Under the pieces are notes generated by a model. The model worked only from the letters and a program-made list of their open reading frames with translations, was not told where the DNA came from and did no database searches. Position numbers and translations under genes: made by a program. Shown here piece after piece: positions 49,685 through 59,354 of a DNA stretch of 59,354 nt. The number at the start of each line of letters is the position of its first letter. The stretch's first letter is position 1. The stretch covers positions 1 through 59,354 of the forward strand of contig KZ992447.1 of assembly GCA_003614735.1 (NCBI GenBank). Direction: 5' to 3'. This stretch comes from Thamnocephalis sphaerospora. Taxonomy: Eukaryota > Zoopagomycota > Zoopagomycetes > Zoopagales > Sigmoideomycetaceae.

Positions 49685-51785
49685 TTAGTCGCGGATGACT
49701 GTGCGAGTGATTCAGATGGTTAGACGCGCCGCTACAATGATAGAGACGCTGCGCTGCCTGGTACATACCCTGCCAGACACGGATGACACCATCGGAGAAG
49801 CCACCGTACAGGACGTTGCCATCAGCAGACCAGGCCAGAGAGGTGCAGGTAAGCAGGCTCTTGCTGGAGCTGACGACATCCTCCGGGATGATCTCGTCGA
49901 CGATCGACTTGCTCTCGAGGTCCTGCAGTACACGCCAGCCGCCATGCGCGCATAAGTATACGTTGTCCAGTGTCCCCTGCAGACCCCAACTCGCTGCCGC
50001 TACGTACCCAGATCTTGATGGACGAGCCAGTGGCAGCGCACAGCCAGTAGCGGCTCGGGCTGAAGACCAGAGCGTGGATCTCCTCACCAGCCTCCAGGCT
50101 GTACAGGTGCTTGCCCTCGTTCAGGTCCCACAGCATGGTGATGGCGTCCTTGCCACCCGAGGCGCACAGGGAACCATCCGGAGAGACGGTGACGGTGTTG
50201 ATGTAGCCCTTGTGGCCGATGTGGTTGGTGCGGAGCGTGCACTTGGACAGCTCCCAGACCTAGTCAACGACGCACATGCCCGTGTGTTAGCAGCGTAAAG
50301 CGCGAAATACAAAGCCAGAGCCTGCCAAAGCAACCGGCACATGCTCGCGTGGATCATCAGTTAGGGTATGCTGGTCTCATCGAGGCAAGCCCCGGTCCGA
50401 TGTAGCGAATATTCAAGATAATGAGCATCATCTGATCCACGCGGCATGCGCCAGTTGCCAGCACGATCGCAGTGTAGCGCCGTTGCTTTGGACTGGCGGG
50501 TAGAGCGCGTCCGCCCACACAGTCGTCTGCCCACCTTGACCAGCTTATCCCAGCCAGCGGACACGATCACCGGGTTGCTCGGGTTCGGCGAGAAGCGCAC
50601 GCACGAGACCCAGTCGGTGTGACCCTTCTCCTGGATGGTGAACTTGCACTCGCCCAGGGTGTTCCACAGCTTGATGGTCTTGTCGCGGGAGCCGGACACG
50701 ATCTGGCGGTTGTCAGAGGAGAACGAGACCGAGAGGACATCCTGTATGGCACAAAAAGCACACGGTTAGTACCATCAATATCACCGTCCGCCCATGCTGA
50801 TTCCGCCCCCCATATCACGCTCATCGCCCGCACACACACACCTTCTCGTGACCAATGAACTGGCGGGTGGTGAGGCCGGTCTTCAGGTCCCACAGACGCA
50901 GGGTCTTGTCCCAGGAGGCGGACAGAGCAAACTGGCCATCCGAGGAGATGACGACGTCCTGGACAAAGTGGTTGTGACTATACACACGCACATTCGTCGC
51001 ATGTTGGTTGGTTAACACCGTGACCGCTATCCACGCCATGCGTTCCAGCGTTGCGCTGCATTGAGAGCGCAAACATACCCAGTCAGGGCCTTGCGCGGGA
51101 CACCGTAGTTGATGTCGTTGCGAACCAAGTTCCAGACAATGATGGTCTTGTCTGTACAGCATTGGCGCAGACCGCCGTCAGCAAGTTGCACCTAGCCGAC
51201 GGCATTCCATCCAGCTCTCCTACTGCTACTATTACTTACCGCGCGAGGCAGACAGGACCTGGTTCTGGTCCTCGGAGGAGGCAGCGATGGCCGTAACCCA
51301 GCCGTTGTGGCCTGGTGAAGGAATCCGCCCGTGTTAGCACTTTTGCCGCGTGAATGCCCGCGGCTCGCCAAACATCTCATTCCGCCTGCAGCTGGCGTAT
51401 GCGTGCCAAGCATGTTGCCAGTCGTTGCGCCACATACGCAGCCGCGGCAGCACCCCGCGTTGTCATTGCTGTTGATGGTGGCGGCAGCAGTTGACTCCAC
51501 TGGTCTCCGGTCAACACTGCGTCCACCACCAATACACGCGCGTATCCATCCATCAATCCATCCGCGCATGTCGTGGCTGTGCATGCGTCGTCGGATGCTA
51601 GCATAGCTCGTAGACCGATATTCGTTTGCAATCCTCCATCCGTCCGTCCATCCGTCCGTCCGTCCATCCATCCATCCATCCATCCGCTCGCCCATTGTCT
51701 CTCCAGACTAGCGTGCAGCCATGCGTCGCATCCGCATGCTCCAATACGCACCCTTGAGCGTGCCGCGGAAGATCAGGTGGTCCAT
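49685..51785 (-). CDS. RACK1: RACK1/Asc1, small-ribosomal-subunit WD40 protein
   Basis: Eight exons (51785..51752, 51311..51240, 51151..51079, 50977..50842, 50741..50535, 50259..50008, 49922..49769, 49698..49685) give 313 residues, the normal length. RACK1 is a seven-blade WD40 propeller on the 40S head that links signalling and ribosome quality control. Seen: [111 protein letters not shown] and [20 protein letters not shown]. The last exon encodes only the final codons (VIRD). The first intron (440 nt, 51312..51751) holds a tetranucleotide repeat; the fifth (275 nt, 50260..50534) holds a C/D snoRNA. Codon choice (CTG, CTC, AAG, ATC, TCC) is visibly more biased than in neighbours, as expected for high expression. 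Confidence 0.97.
50347..50442 (-). ncRNA. Intronic C/D-box snoRNA, U24/snR24-like
   Basis: It lies inside RACK1 intron 5 on the coding strand. The ends pair perfectly over ten bases: GCGTGGATCA (50442-50433) with TGATCCACGC (50356-50347). Next to the stem are a box C (ATGATGC, 50431-50425, one mismatch to RTGATGA) and box D CTGA (50360-50357). Inside are a C'-like CGATGAG (50382-50376) and a D'-like CGGA (50399-50396). Upstream of D' is the guide TGAATATTCGCTAC (50415-50402). From memory, this is complementary to the conserved LSU rRNA segment GUAGCAAAUAUUCA with one C-A mismatch. The fifth base upstream of D' would select the A of GUAGC, equivalent to yeast A1449, a known snR24 target. Yeast snR24 also sits in the intron of the RACK1 orthologue ASC1. 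The second guide (before box D) does not match the snR24 one I remember. Confidence 0.8.
51634..51685. repeat. TCCA/TCCG tetranucleotide repeat
   Basis: Tandem TCCG and TCCA units in the long first intron of RACK1. A smaller TCCA cluster lies at about 51545-51562. Confidence 0.9.
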
Positions 51786-51994
51786 GCTTGCTGTTGGATG
51801 CGCTTAAGGCTATGAACGTGCCGTCTGCGTAAGAGGAGGGCGACAGTGCGTCGGCGGCGGAGGCAGCTCACCCAAGTCGACGCGTTGACAGTTTCCCAGT
51901 CACCAAACAACATCCACACCCACACCACCGCCAATCAGTAAACTGTCACCCCAGCCACAGAGTATCATGATGTACATTAAACAGGCACAGCCGC

Positions 51995-54900
51995 TCAGCA
52001 TTGGGAAAGCAGGCGCTCAGGGTCCATGTCAAGCGCCTCGCAAGCAGCACGATACGCCAGATGCACGGCCTTTCGCGCCTTGCTCTTGGACTTTCTAAAG
52101 TCGCGCAGCCGCAAAAGTCGCAGCTCCTGTCCATCGTCCTGGCCAAACGGCAAGATTGACTCGGAGGCCAGCCATTGCCTGCGTGTGTCAAGACCGACAT
52201 GGAAATGCAAGCGTTAGGGAAAGAGTAGAATATGCCAAACTCGGCGTGATCCTACCATGAACGCCGCTGCATATTACGATCGAAAAAGCACACTAGCCAG
52301 TCTTTACCCGGCTCGCGGTGACTCGCCACCCCCGGAGGTATCTCGCCTGCCGGGTCCACAACTTCAGCTGGAAACCAGGGGAAACCGACCATCTTGGCCC
52401 AGACCACGTCTCCCAGCTTTGGCGGCTGCGACGAGGGCACGAGTGCAGGAGCAACACGTATCGATGGTATCTGCTTGGGTTTTGTCTGTACCGCTACATT
52501 AGTCAACAAGTAGTGCAGCACAGCGGGCTATCGCGTACCTTGGCGCGCTTAGACAAAGTGCGATTTCGATCTGACCCTGGTGGCTTTTCTGCTAGTGCCG
52601 GTTCGGGCTGTGCATCTTCCGCCAACCCGTGTCGGCGCAAACTCCTCGTCGCACGTGAAGATACGGCATCCTCGGTCGGCTCCGACTTGAGCGTGAGTTC
52701 AGGCGTTGATGCTCGAGACGAGCGGACCGAAGACGCAGCGGACCGGCCGCTACGAGTACGCGTCATACGTGGCGGTGGCGCAGATGTGACCGACATTGTT
52801 GGTGCCGACACCTCGCTACTGGTAGTAGTAGCGCCAGCGCGTGAGCGCAGCTGTCGCCTATCCCGCGATACATGGAACATCGCATCTGTCTCTTTCCTTT
52901 CCTCTCCTGCTTCGCTACGGTTGGTGTCTGTACCCGGCAGAGCCGCGGTAGGCTCACCCCCTATTTGCGCAATGTCCTCGGCAGCGGCAGCCGTGCCAGG
53001 CAAATGATGGTCATGGCGGAGAATCTCGTCAAAGGGCGGTGGTGCATACAGATCTTCGGCCACAGGTCGGTCCAGTACATCGCCCACACGCGTCATGCCA
53101 AGGGCAGCAGCACGCTCCCTCAGCTCCCTCAGCAGCGGCGTGCTTGCATACTGCAGTCGCTTAGCTAGTTTGTAGTAGTATGTGTCTGGCTTGTTGTATT
53201 TTGCCGCATTGGTGTAGACCAGCAGCACATCATGCTATCATCGTGCGGTTGCGGCATTAGCAATTCGCCCGCCATGTCTACAGTCTAGCGTCTGTTCATG
53301 TGCTACTCGCCTCAAACTCATCCAAAGTGGTGTATTGTGCCGTATCGACCTTTTTCTGGATAGTACTGAAATCCATGGGATGCTGAATGACATCCAAGTA
53401 GTCTGGCACCTCCTCCACCAGCACCGGCTGTGTAAAAATGCCATGCACGTCGCGTCTGCAAACAGCACTTGTCAGAATCCAGACTGCACATGTAACAATC
53501 CGCTACAACTCACTTTGCCAGAATATTGATGACATCGTGCATGAGTGCTTGAAGCGGGAATGCAACAATTTGGAAATATTGCTGACGCAGCTGGGCCACG
53601 CGTAGTTTCTCTTTTTCTCGGCGGCGAATCATCTCCGTAAGCAATCGCACCTTTTCCAAGTCCGCTCGTAGTCCCACCAAAGCCTAGCGAGCACACCATG
53701 TTAGCAGTGCAGATCCATTGAATCGACGGCTACACGCACACGCGCACACCTACCATGTACTTTTCCGAGCGTTCCTTCTCCGACTCGGTTTGTGTGTTGG
53801 CGTAGGCTGTCCACGGCTGTTTGGCAAAAGATGAGCAAGTGCATATAGGACGCTAGATCCGTCTGACCTTACTTCAAGGTGAAGGCGCTTTAGCAACGGC
53901 GCACCTCGTCGTGATTCCCGCTTCAGTGCCCAGTAGCGACATGCTTGCACGACAAACTGGTGGCGCTGGCCAATCTGCTTGGCCAGCTGGTGCATAACGC
54001 GGCTGGCAATGTAGGCCGATACGATGGGTGCTCGTGTCAAAAAGTGGTGACTTTGTATGCGCAGTGCCCGAAGTGCATCCGGCTCGGGCAAAGCTGCCTC
54101 CTCCTGTCCTCCTGTAGACGACTTTCGCTTCCGACTGACGGCAGGCGCAATCGTCTCCGTTGTATCGCTCAGCGCGCTATGATCGTGCAGTGTCGCATCG
54201 CCGTTGCTCTCCTCGTTCGTGCTATCAATTTCCATCTCGGACGTGGTCCGGCTCATGCTAACGGAGGTGATGATGTCGGCCCTGCCCTGATCATCGCTTC
54301 GTTCGCCAGGCACTTCACGCGCATTCCGCTAGTATAAAGCAATAGGTTTGGGTTGGTGGCGGCTCAAGACGGTTAGATACACACTTCTGCGGATCGTGCA
54401 CGTGTAAAGAAAGAGGCGATGCGTGGGACGTACCGGCCGGTGACGCGAGCAATAAACACGCATATCATCTACGCTCAGTAGACCCTTCATCTTCATGTAG
54501 AGGCCAGCCTTGCGCGCACAGGTAACGTGAAAGGCAGCAAAGCAGTGCTTGCTACTGCACTGGATACATGCTCCTTTGCGCTCGCGGCAGAGCGAGCAGG
54601 ACTGTAAGGCGCTCCTGTCAGCAACATCCTGCGACAATGCCAGCATGACACATCACGCACCAATTTCCAGCGACTCTTGGGAATCCTCTCTACACCTTCA
54701 ATCGGCTCCATGTACACCGGATTAACCACCTGCACTTCCGGGATCCAGAGCGCACACAGCAAATGAGCCCACTTGTTGTAGTTGGTCTGCTTGAATGCGC
54801 CGCCTTCGTTGGGGCAGAATATGCACGACTGTTGCGCATTGTTAGCCCTGCAGATCCCAATGCACTCGACAACGCCTGGCACTCCCTACCACAGCTTGTT

Positions 54901-55661
54901 CGGGCGACAGCATACACTTGCGGCAAAGCCACTGCCCTTCAGGAATGTACGGAATACCGTAGCAATCTGTGCAGCGCCGTAAGCGCTCTGCCGCTGACCC
55001 ATGCGCCATATTACATCCAACCTGCCTTGATGCACGGCTAGATTGCAGCCATCGCAGAACACGATCGCGTTGGTGTTGTCGCACTCTGCATCCAGGCAAA
55101 TGTTACACGGCTGGTCGTCGGCCGGCAGGCCGGCCTGGGCCGGGTCTTGCTTTGGGATGTCCTTGGTCTGGCATTGCCATCCCGCGTGCCGTCGCACGGC
55201 GATCAGCGACGCACCAGGCATGCTGGCCGCTACGCGCTACCCACCAGCTCGAACCACTCCTTCTCCAGCCGGTCCATGACAAACTCAAAGGTCTCCATGC
55301 TGATCTGCTTCACCTTTTCCTTGCTCCGATCCCGATTAATCGACTCGAGCCAGAGCTTATCTGTCGTGACGTGTGTGTATGTGTATATGCGTGAACATGC
55401 GCCAAAGTCAGCGGTACATGCCTGTACGCACCTTGCTCGTCCATGTCATACTCGACAAGCTCGTCTAGCTCGCTCTCCGTCAACTCTGCAGGAATGGCGC
55501 AGCCACCGTGAGCGTCAAGTCTGGGCCACGCCGGCCGCACAAGACGGCCACGCGGTGAGACAGAGATCGGCCGCCCACCCACCGACATGGCGAATATAGT
55601 GACCAGTGGGCCGCTTGAATGACTCCACAGCCGACGCGGCTGGCGTTGCGGTGGTGGCCAT
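51995..55661 (-). CDS. NTO1: NTO1/BRPF-type PHD-bromodomain-PWWP chromatin protein
   Basis: 14 exons (55661..55583, 55485..55432, 55360..55245, 55167..55026, 54966..54890, 54828..54661, 54601..54434, 54328..53873, 53816..53754, 53683..53514, 53455..53311, 53234..52539, 52485..52256, 52178..51995) give 915 residues. BRPF proteins are scaffolds of MYST histone acetyltransferases (NuA3 in yeast). Domains in order: an EPL1-like segment ([13 protein letters not shown] ... [11 protein letters not shown]); PHD1 ([21 protein letters not shown] ... GQWLCRKC); a zinc knuckle and PHD2 ([14 protein letters not shown] ... [23 protein letters not shown]); a helical middle; a bromodomain ([51 protein letters not shown]); a disordered linker; and a C-terminal PWWP ([19 protein letters not shown]), which yeast NTO1 lacks but animal BRPFs have. 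Two introns (54967..55025 and 53235..53310) need GC donors. Confidence 0.95.
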
Positions 55662-56013
55662 GCTGTCTGCGCACGCCCAGACGCCCGAGCGATGGATGCT
55701 TGGAATGGTAATTCAACGTGGCGGTTACAGTGGGCGTATCAAGGCGGGCGCCTTCGCCACCAAAGAATAACACGGCGACACTCTGCTTGTTTATAGCCCC
55801 ACTACGACCACCACACTACTACCACTGCACTGCACTACACTACACTACACTGCTATCCCACCCATCGCTTACTGCCGCCTGCCTTTTTTCGCTGTCAAGC
55901 ACAGCACCGGTACAGTCACGCGTGCACAGAATCTGCGCTGGTCCGGCGACGACTGGGCCTAGACACATTGCCAAGCCCAGGCAGACACCAGAGCAAGCTA
56001 TCAGACACGCCTC
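55662..56013. promoter_or_regulatory. Divergent promoter region, NTO1 / ADIP-like
   Basis: 352 bases between two divergently oriented starts. It contains a cluster of CACTAC/CACTACA repeats at about 55801-55851. No TATA box is obvious. Confidence 0.45.
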
Positions 56014-58475
56014 ATGTCGGACGACGGGCAGCTGTGGAGTCAAAACTATTATGCAGCGTCGACGCCGTTCCAAAATAATGGACACGCGTCCAGGCCGTCA
56101 ACAAGCTATGGCGAACAAAGGTACACAATAAGGGGGGACTATGCTTGACCTTGCGGAGATGTGGGGTCATCTCGTGGCGCTCAGGTGGCCAGCGAGTAGC
56201 CATGCACTTTGTCGTGCTTACGTGTGCGCACATGCAACTGGGCCGGTAGAATGAATGGCGTCGGCGACATTGGATATGCAGAGCGCCCTGATACGATGCT
56301 CGACTATGATCAGGAGGATGATCCGGGCATGTATAACGGCGAAGGCCATGTCGACCCGCAGGCTGAGCTCGCCAAGTTTGAAAGCATGATGCAAGATCTG
56401 ATGCAAGCACGGCAGCAGACACAGGTTGTTTAGCCTTCGAGAGCGTGCGCGCGGCAGGCGGTACGGCTAACATGTCTTTGCAGGATGACTCGGAGTATCG
56501 TGATGAGATGGAGGATTGGTATCGACGCTTGAATTCGGATAACGATATGCTGGTAACGCAAATGGTAGGTTGCCAATGTGCGACTGCTGAGCAGCAAACA
56601 CTAACACTGGGCGTGTGTTTTATACTAGTCCAAATGGAAACATCAGGTGGAGAGTGCTGAGCGCGAGACGGGCCAGCTGCGTGCTCGTCTAGAGTAGGTT
56701 TGCGCGTGTGCTAAGCGTTCATAATGGTGCTGGCTGATTGTGCTCCTTGGCGTGCAGCTCGATGGAGTCTAATTGGCGGACCGAGATGGAGAAGCACAAA
56801 AACACAAAAGAAGAGCTCAAGACGATCAAGATCAGCCTGCAACAGGCACGATCGCAGTACACGGTAGGCATCGGATAGGCAAGCGTGTTAGCATCCACGC
56901 TGCAAGGCTAACCTAGGCCTTGACTAGTACGAAGTACGTAAGCGCGACTTGGAAATGGGCAAGCTCAAGGAGAAAACCCAAAAGTACATCACCGACCGTC
57001 ACAAGGCGGGTAAGGTCGGCCTCAAGCTCCTTAATCAGCTAGGAGAAACCCAGCGGCCAGGAGCTACCACGTCGCGGTCTAGCGCAACAAAGACCGTAAG
57101 TGCCTGGGTTTACTGAGACATGATGCATCTACAGCAGCAGCACGGTAACCGACTGTTTGTGGATTTGTAGCAGGACGACGAGTTTTTCAAGAACCTGCTG
57201 CAAGCATCGCGGGAGAAAGAGAGCGAATTTTCGCGAGAGAACGAAAATCTACGTGCCGTACTCCGTGCCCTCTATGAGGAAGTGGCCTCGCTGCTGGTGA
57301 CTTCGGCCGCCGCTGCGGACAACACCATGGACGAGGATGCCATGGTGGATGATTCGGCCAGCAACAGCGGTGTCTCGATTGCTGGCGAGTCGGTGCTGAC
57401 GGTGAGCTGGCCAGAGAACCGTGGCAGGTGTCTAGCACGCTTGCCTCTGTGCTAATCCTGCATCTTGTAGACGGGGACGGCCATGCGCACCGCAGAGCAG
57501 CTAGCACGTGTTGACCTACCATCGGCGATTATCGGTGGTGCCGTGGAGCGCGATGTGCGGGAAATGGTAGCACGGCTGCGCCAGCAATGGGCAGGCATGA
57601 CATCGCAAGCGCTGGCGCCCATCGACGCCGAAGTGCTGGCTAGCAAGGAGCAGGCGCTAGAAGATCGCGACATGACCATCATTGCTCTGCGCAAACAGCT
57701 CGGTATGTCAATAACGAAACATAGTGGATATCATTTGGTCTAACATACGCATGTACACTTTGCTAGATGAGCACAAGTATGTCATCAAGGAGCAGGAAAA
57801 GTTGATGGAAATGGCGCTTTCGCCAGATGTGATGGGCGGTGGCGATATCAGCGCAATGATGGGCCATAGCAGCATGTAGGTGCTGCGGCGGAGCGGCCGT
57901 CTGCGCTGTACACGCTACTTATATTCGATGCGTTTGCAGGCATGACGTTACCGAAACGGAGCTCAATGAGCGCTACCAGTCGCTTCAGCGGCAGCAGACA
58001 GAGCTGGAGGAAGAGCGGCGCAAGTTCACCGAGGCGGCCGTCAAGCTGGGCCATGATCGTGAACAGCTGCGGGTATGTCTAGCGATAGCCATGCATTGCA
58101 TTGTGGCAAGTTACTTTGCTAAATCAATGCGGCATACCTATACTGCACTTTTTAGCGTGAACGCGACGCATTTGAAGAAGAAAAGCGCGCAGCAGAAATG
58201 GCAAACATTCTGGACGACATACCAACACCACAGTAAGTGCGCCAGTTAGATGGCATTGTTGCCGTATATCTGACGCCTTTGCCGGTCACAGGTGGCTCAA
58301 GGATACGCCGGCACGCCAGGCGCACGGTCTTCGGTCGCGCCATGCACTCGACACGCCCGTTCGGCCCAGCGGACTAAGCAAGAACGCATTTCTGTACGAC
58401 GACGACGACGACGACCAGCCAGTAGGTAATGCCAAGCTGAACATTGAAGAGATACTTAGGGACGCCGAGGAGTAG
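56014..58475 (+). CDS. ADIP/SSX2IP-like coiled-coil protein
   Basis: Twelve exons (56014..56120, 56250..56424, 56484..56564, 56629..56693, 56758..56863, 56928..57095, 57171..57401, 57471..57702, 57767..57875, 57940..58072, 58156..58232, 58292..58475) give 555 residues. Layout: an acidic N-terminus, a long heptad-rich coiled coil (YRDEMEDWYRRLNSDNDML, NWRTEMEKHKNTKEELKTIK, EFSRENENLRAVLRALYEEV), a Ser/Ala loop, a second coiled coil (ELNERYQSLQRQQTELEEER, KFTEAAVKLGHDREQLRRER) and a tail with six aspartates. The pattern and the FTEAAVKLG..R..L segment match the afadin/alpha-actinin-binding (ADIP) family, which in animals acts at junctions and centriolar satellites. In fungi a role at spindle poles or septa is plausible but inferred. 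All splice junctions are in phase with standard sites. Confidence 0.75.
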
Positions 58476-58724
58476 GTAATTTGCACGCGATCGTAATACA
58501 TCCATTATCGCCAAAAGTAAAGAGCAAGCAGGCATTTGGCTATTATGAGAAAATCGCGCACACTCAACGAGAAGCAAGCGCGTGTGTGTAGCGACAGCTT
58601 AAAGAAACGACAAAGACAATGGAATGTGCGGATGTACAAACTCCCGCTGACGCGCAAAACGACCCGCGACAGCGATGCAGACTGGCGGCCGGACAAGAAA
58701 ATGCCGCCTCTATCGTGAGCAGGC

Positions 58725-59354
58725 TCAGACCCGCAGCATGTACGGACGGTTCGGCGTCTCCACAGTGTCCAGCTCGTCCAGCATCTTGTCAACGTCTAGC
58801 ACACCGCTGCTCTCGTGCAGCTCTGGAATATGCTCCTCCAGCACCGACAGGTTATCGGGCGTGATCACCGAATCCTCGCTAATGGTCGTGCCGTCTGAAC
58901 CGTGCGTGATGGAGGACAGCGTGTGCTGTCCAACGCTGAGTGAGACAGACACGGTGGATGCGGTGGATGCACTGGCCATGTGGCCACGACGCAGGCCGGA
59001 AAACAGCTGGAAGCCTCGGCTGTAGGATGGCGACGACGACGAGGGCGAGGCTGTGACGTACGGCGATGGAGGTGGCGAATGTGGCACGGCCACTGGCGTT
59101 GCCCGGCTGCTGACACTGAAGCTGGAACCGCGTGCGCGGTTTCCGCCGACGCCTGCTTGCTCCCTGGCAAACAGACCGGCGGCATGGCGACGAGCGTTAC
59201 CAGCGCCAAGATCCGCCACGCTGCTGATGGAGCGCTGGCGACCACCCTTGCGCGCATTGCTCTGGACGCTCGGTGCGTTGCCTACGCGGAGCTCGGGGAA
59301 TGCTTCTACGCCCTGGCTTTGCTCGTCATCGCTGTCGTTCAGATCCACGTCCAC
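58725..59354 (-). CDS. C-terminal part of an unrecognised Ser-rich protein (cut by the window edge)
   Basis: 210 codons are open from the right edge to the stop at 58725. The visible part is disordered: an acidic start (DVDLNDSDDEQSQG), an Arg/Ser patch with a possible phosphorylation site (RQRSISSVADL), Ser/Pro-rich stretches and an acidic end (LDVDKMLDELDTVETPNRPYM). No domain is recognised, so the function must come from the missing N-terminal part. Convergent with the ADIP-like gene, 249 bp away. Confidence 0.65.
   Translation of the reverse strand: MDVDLNDSDDEQSQGVEAFPELRVGNAPSVQSNARKGGRQRSISSVADLGAGNARRHAAGLFAREQAGVGGNRARGSSFSVSSRATPVAVPHSPPPSPYVTASPSSSSPSYSRGFQLFSGLRRGHMASASTASTVSVSLSVGQHTLSSITHGSDGTTISEDSVITPDNLSVLEEHIPELHESSGVLDVDKMLDELDTVETPNRPYMLRV

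Overview
The window is nuclear DNA from a fungus, most likely an early-diverging lineage (zygomycete, zoopagomycete or chytrid grade). The evidence is gene content: a Cet1-type (metal-tunnel) mRNA 5'-triphosphatase, an NTO1/BRPF-type chromatin protein, an INO80 ATPase, a fungalysin (M36) propeptide, U2AF35 and RACK1. Genes are compact and intron-rich. Introns are mostly 52-110 nt with GTRNGT donors, (C)TRAC-like branch points and YAG acceptors; four introns can only be spliced as GC-AG. Exon models below were built by hand by requiring phase-compatible splice sites and continuity of the protein family. I did not place the genome at species level.

Layout. 0.5-5.5 kb (minus strand): an orphan M36 propeptide, mitochondrial 3-hydroxyacyl-CoA dehydrogenase and a DH-PH Rho GEF. 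5.5-8.7 kb: no gene seen. 8.7-18.2 kb (plus strand): three unrecognised, low-complexity proteins in long gene-poor spacers; the third carries two cysteine-rich putative zinc modules. 18.8-22.4 kb (minus): very-long-chain 3-oxoacyl-CoA reductase and IBA57. 22.6-33.5 kb (plus): three head-to-tail paralogues of an IGHMBP2/Hcs1-type SF1 helicase. 33.8-38.9 kb (minus): U2AF35, Cet1 and DUS3, an RNA-maturation cluster with 107-168 bp gaps. 39.2-41.0 kb (minus): two tiny secreted proteins with TATA boxes. 42.7-49.5 kb (plus): INO80, an RS-rich protein and an Apq12-like membrane protein. 49.7-55.7 kb (minus): RACK1, whose fifth intron holds a C/D-box snoRNA resembling U24, and NTO1/BRPF. 56.0-58.5 kb (plus): an ADIP-like coiled-coil protein. 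The right edge cuts a Ser-rich C-terminus on the minus strand.

The most interesting region is the helicase array. All three copies keep the same exon skeleton, including a 24-nt microexon that encodes the P-loop. Copies A and B carry mitochondrial-type N-termini with degenerate motif Ia. Copy C has a long RG/RGG-rich N-terminus plus internal acidic and RG insertions. This looks like duplication followed by relocation to different compartments. The second strongest signal is the intronic snoRNA: its D' guide matches a conserved LSU rRNA segment with one mismatch.
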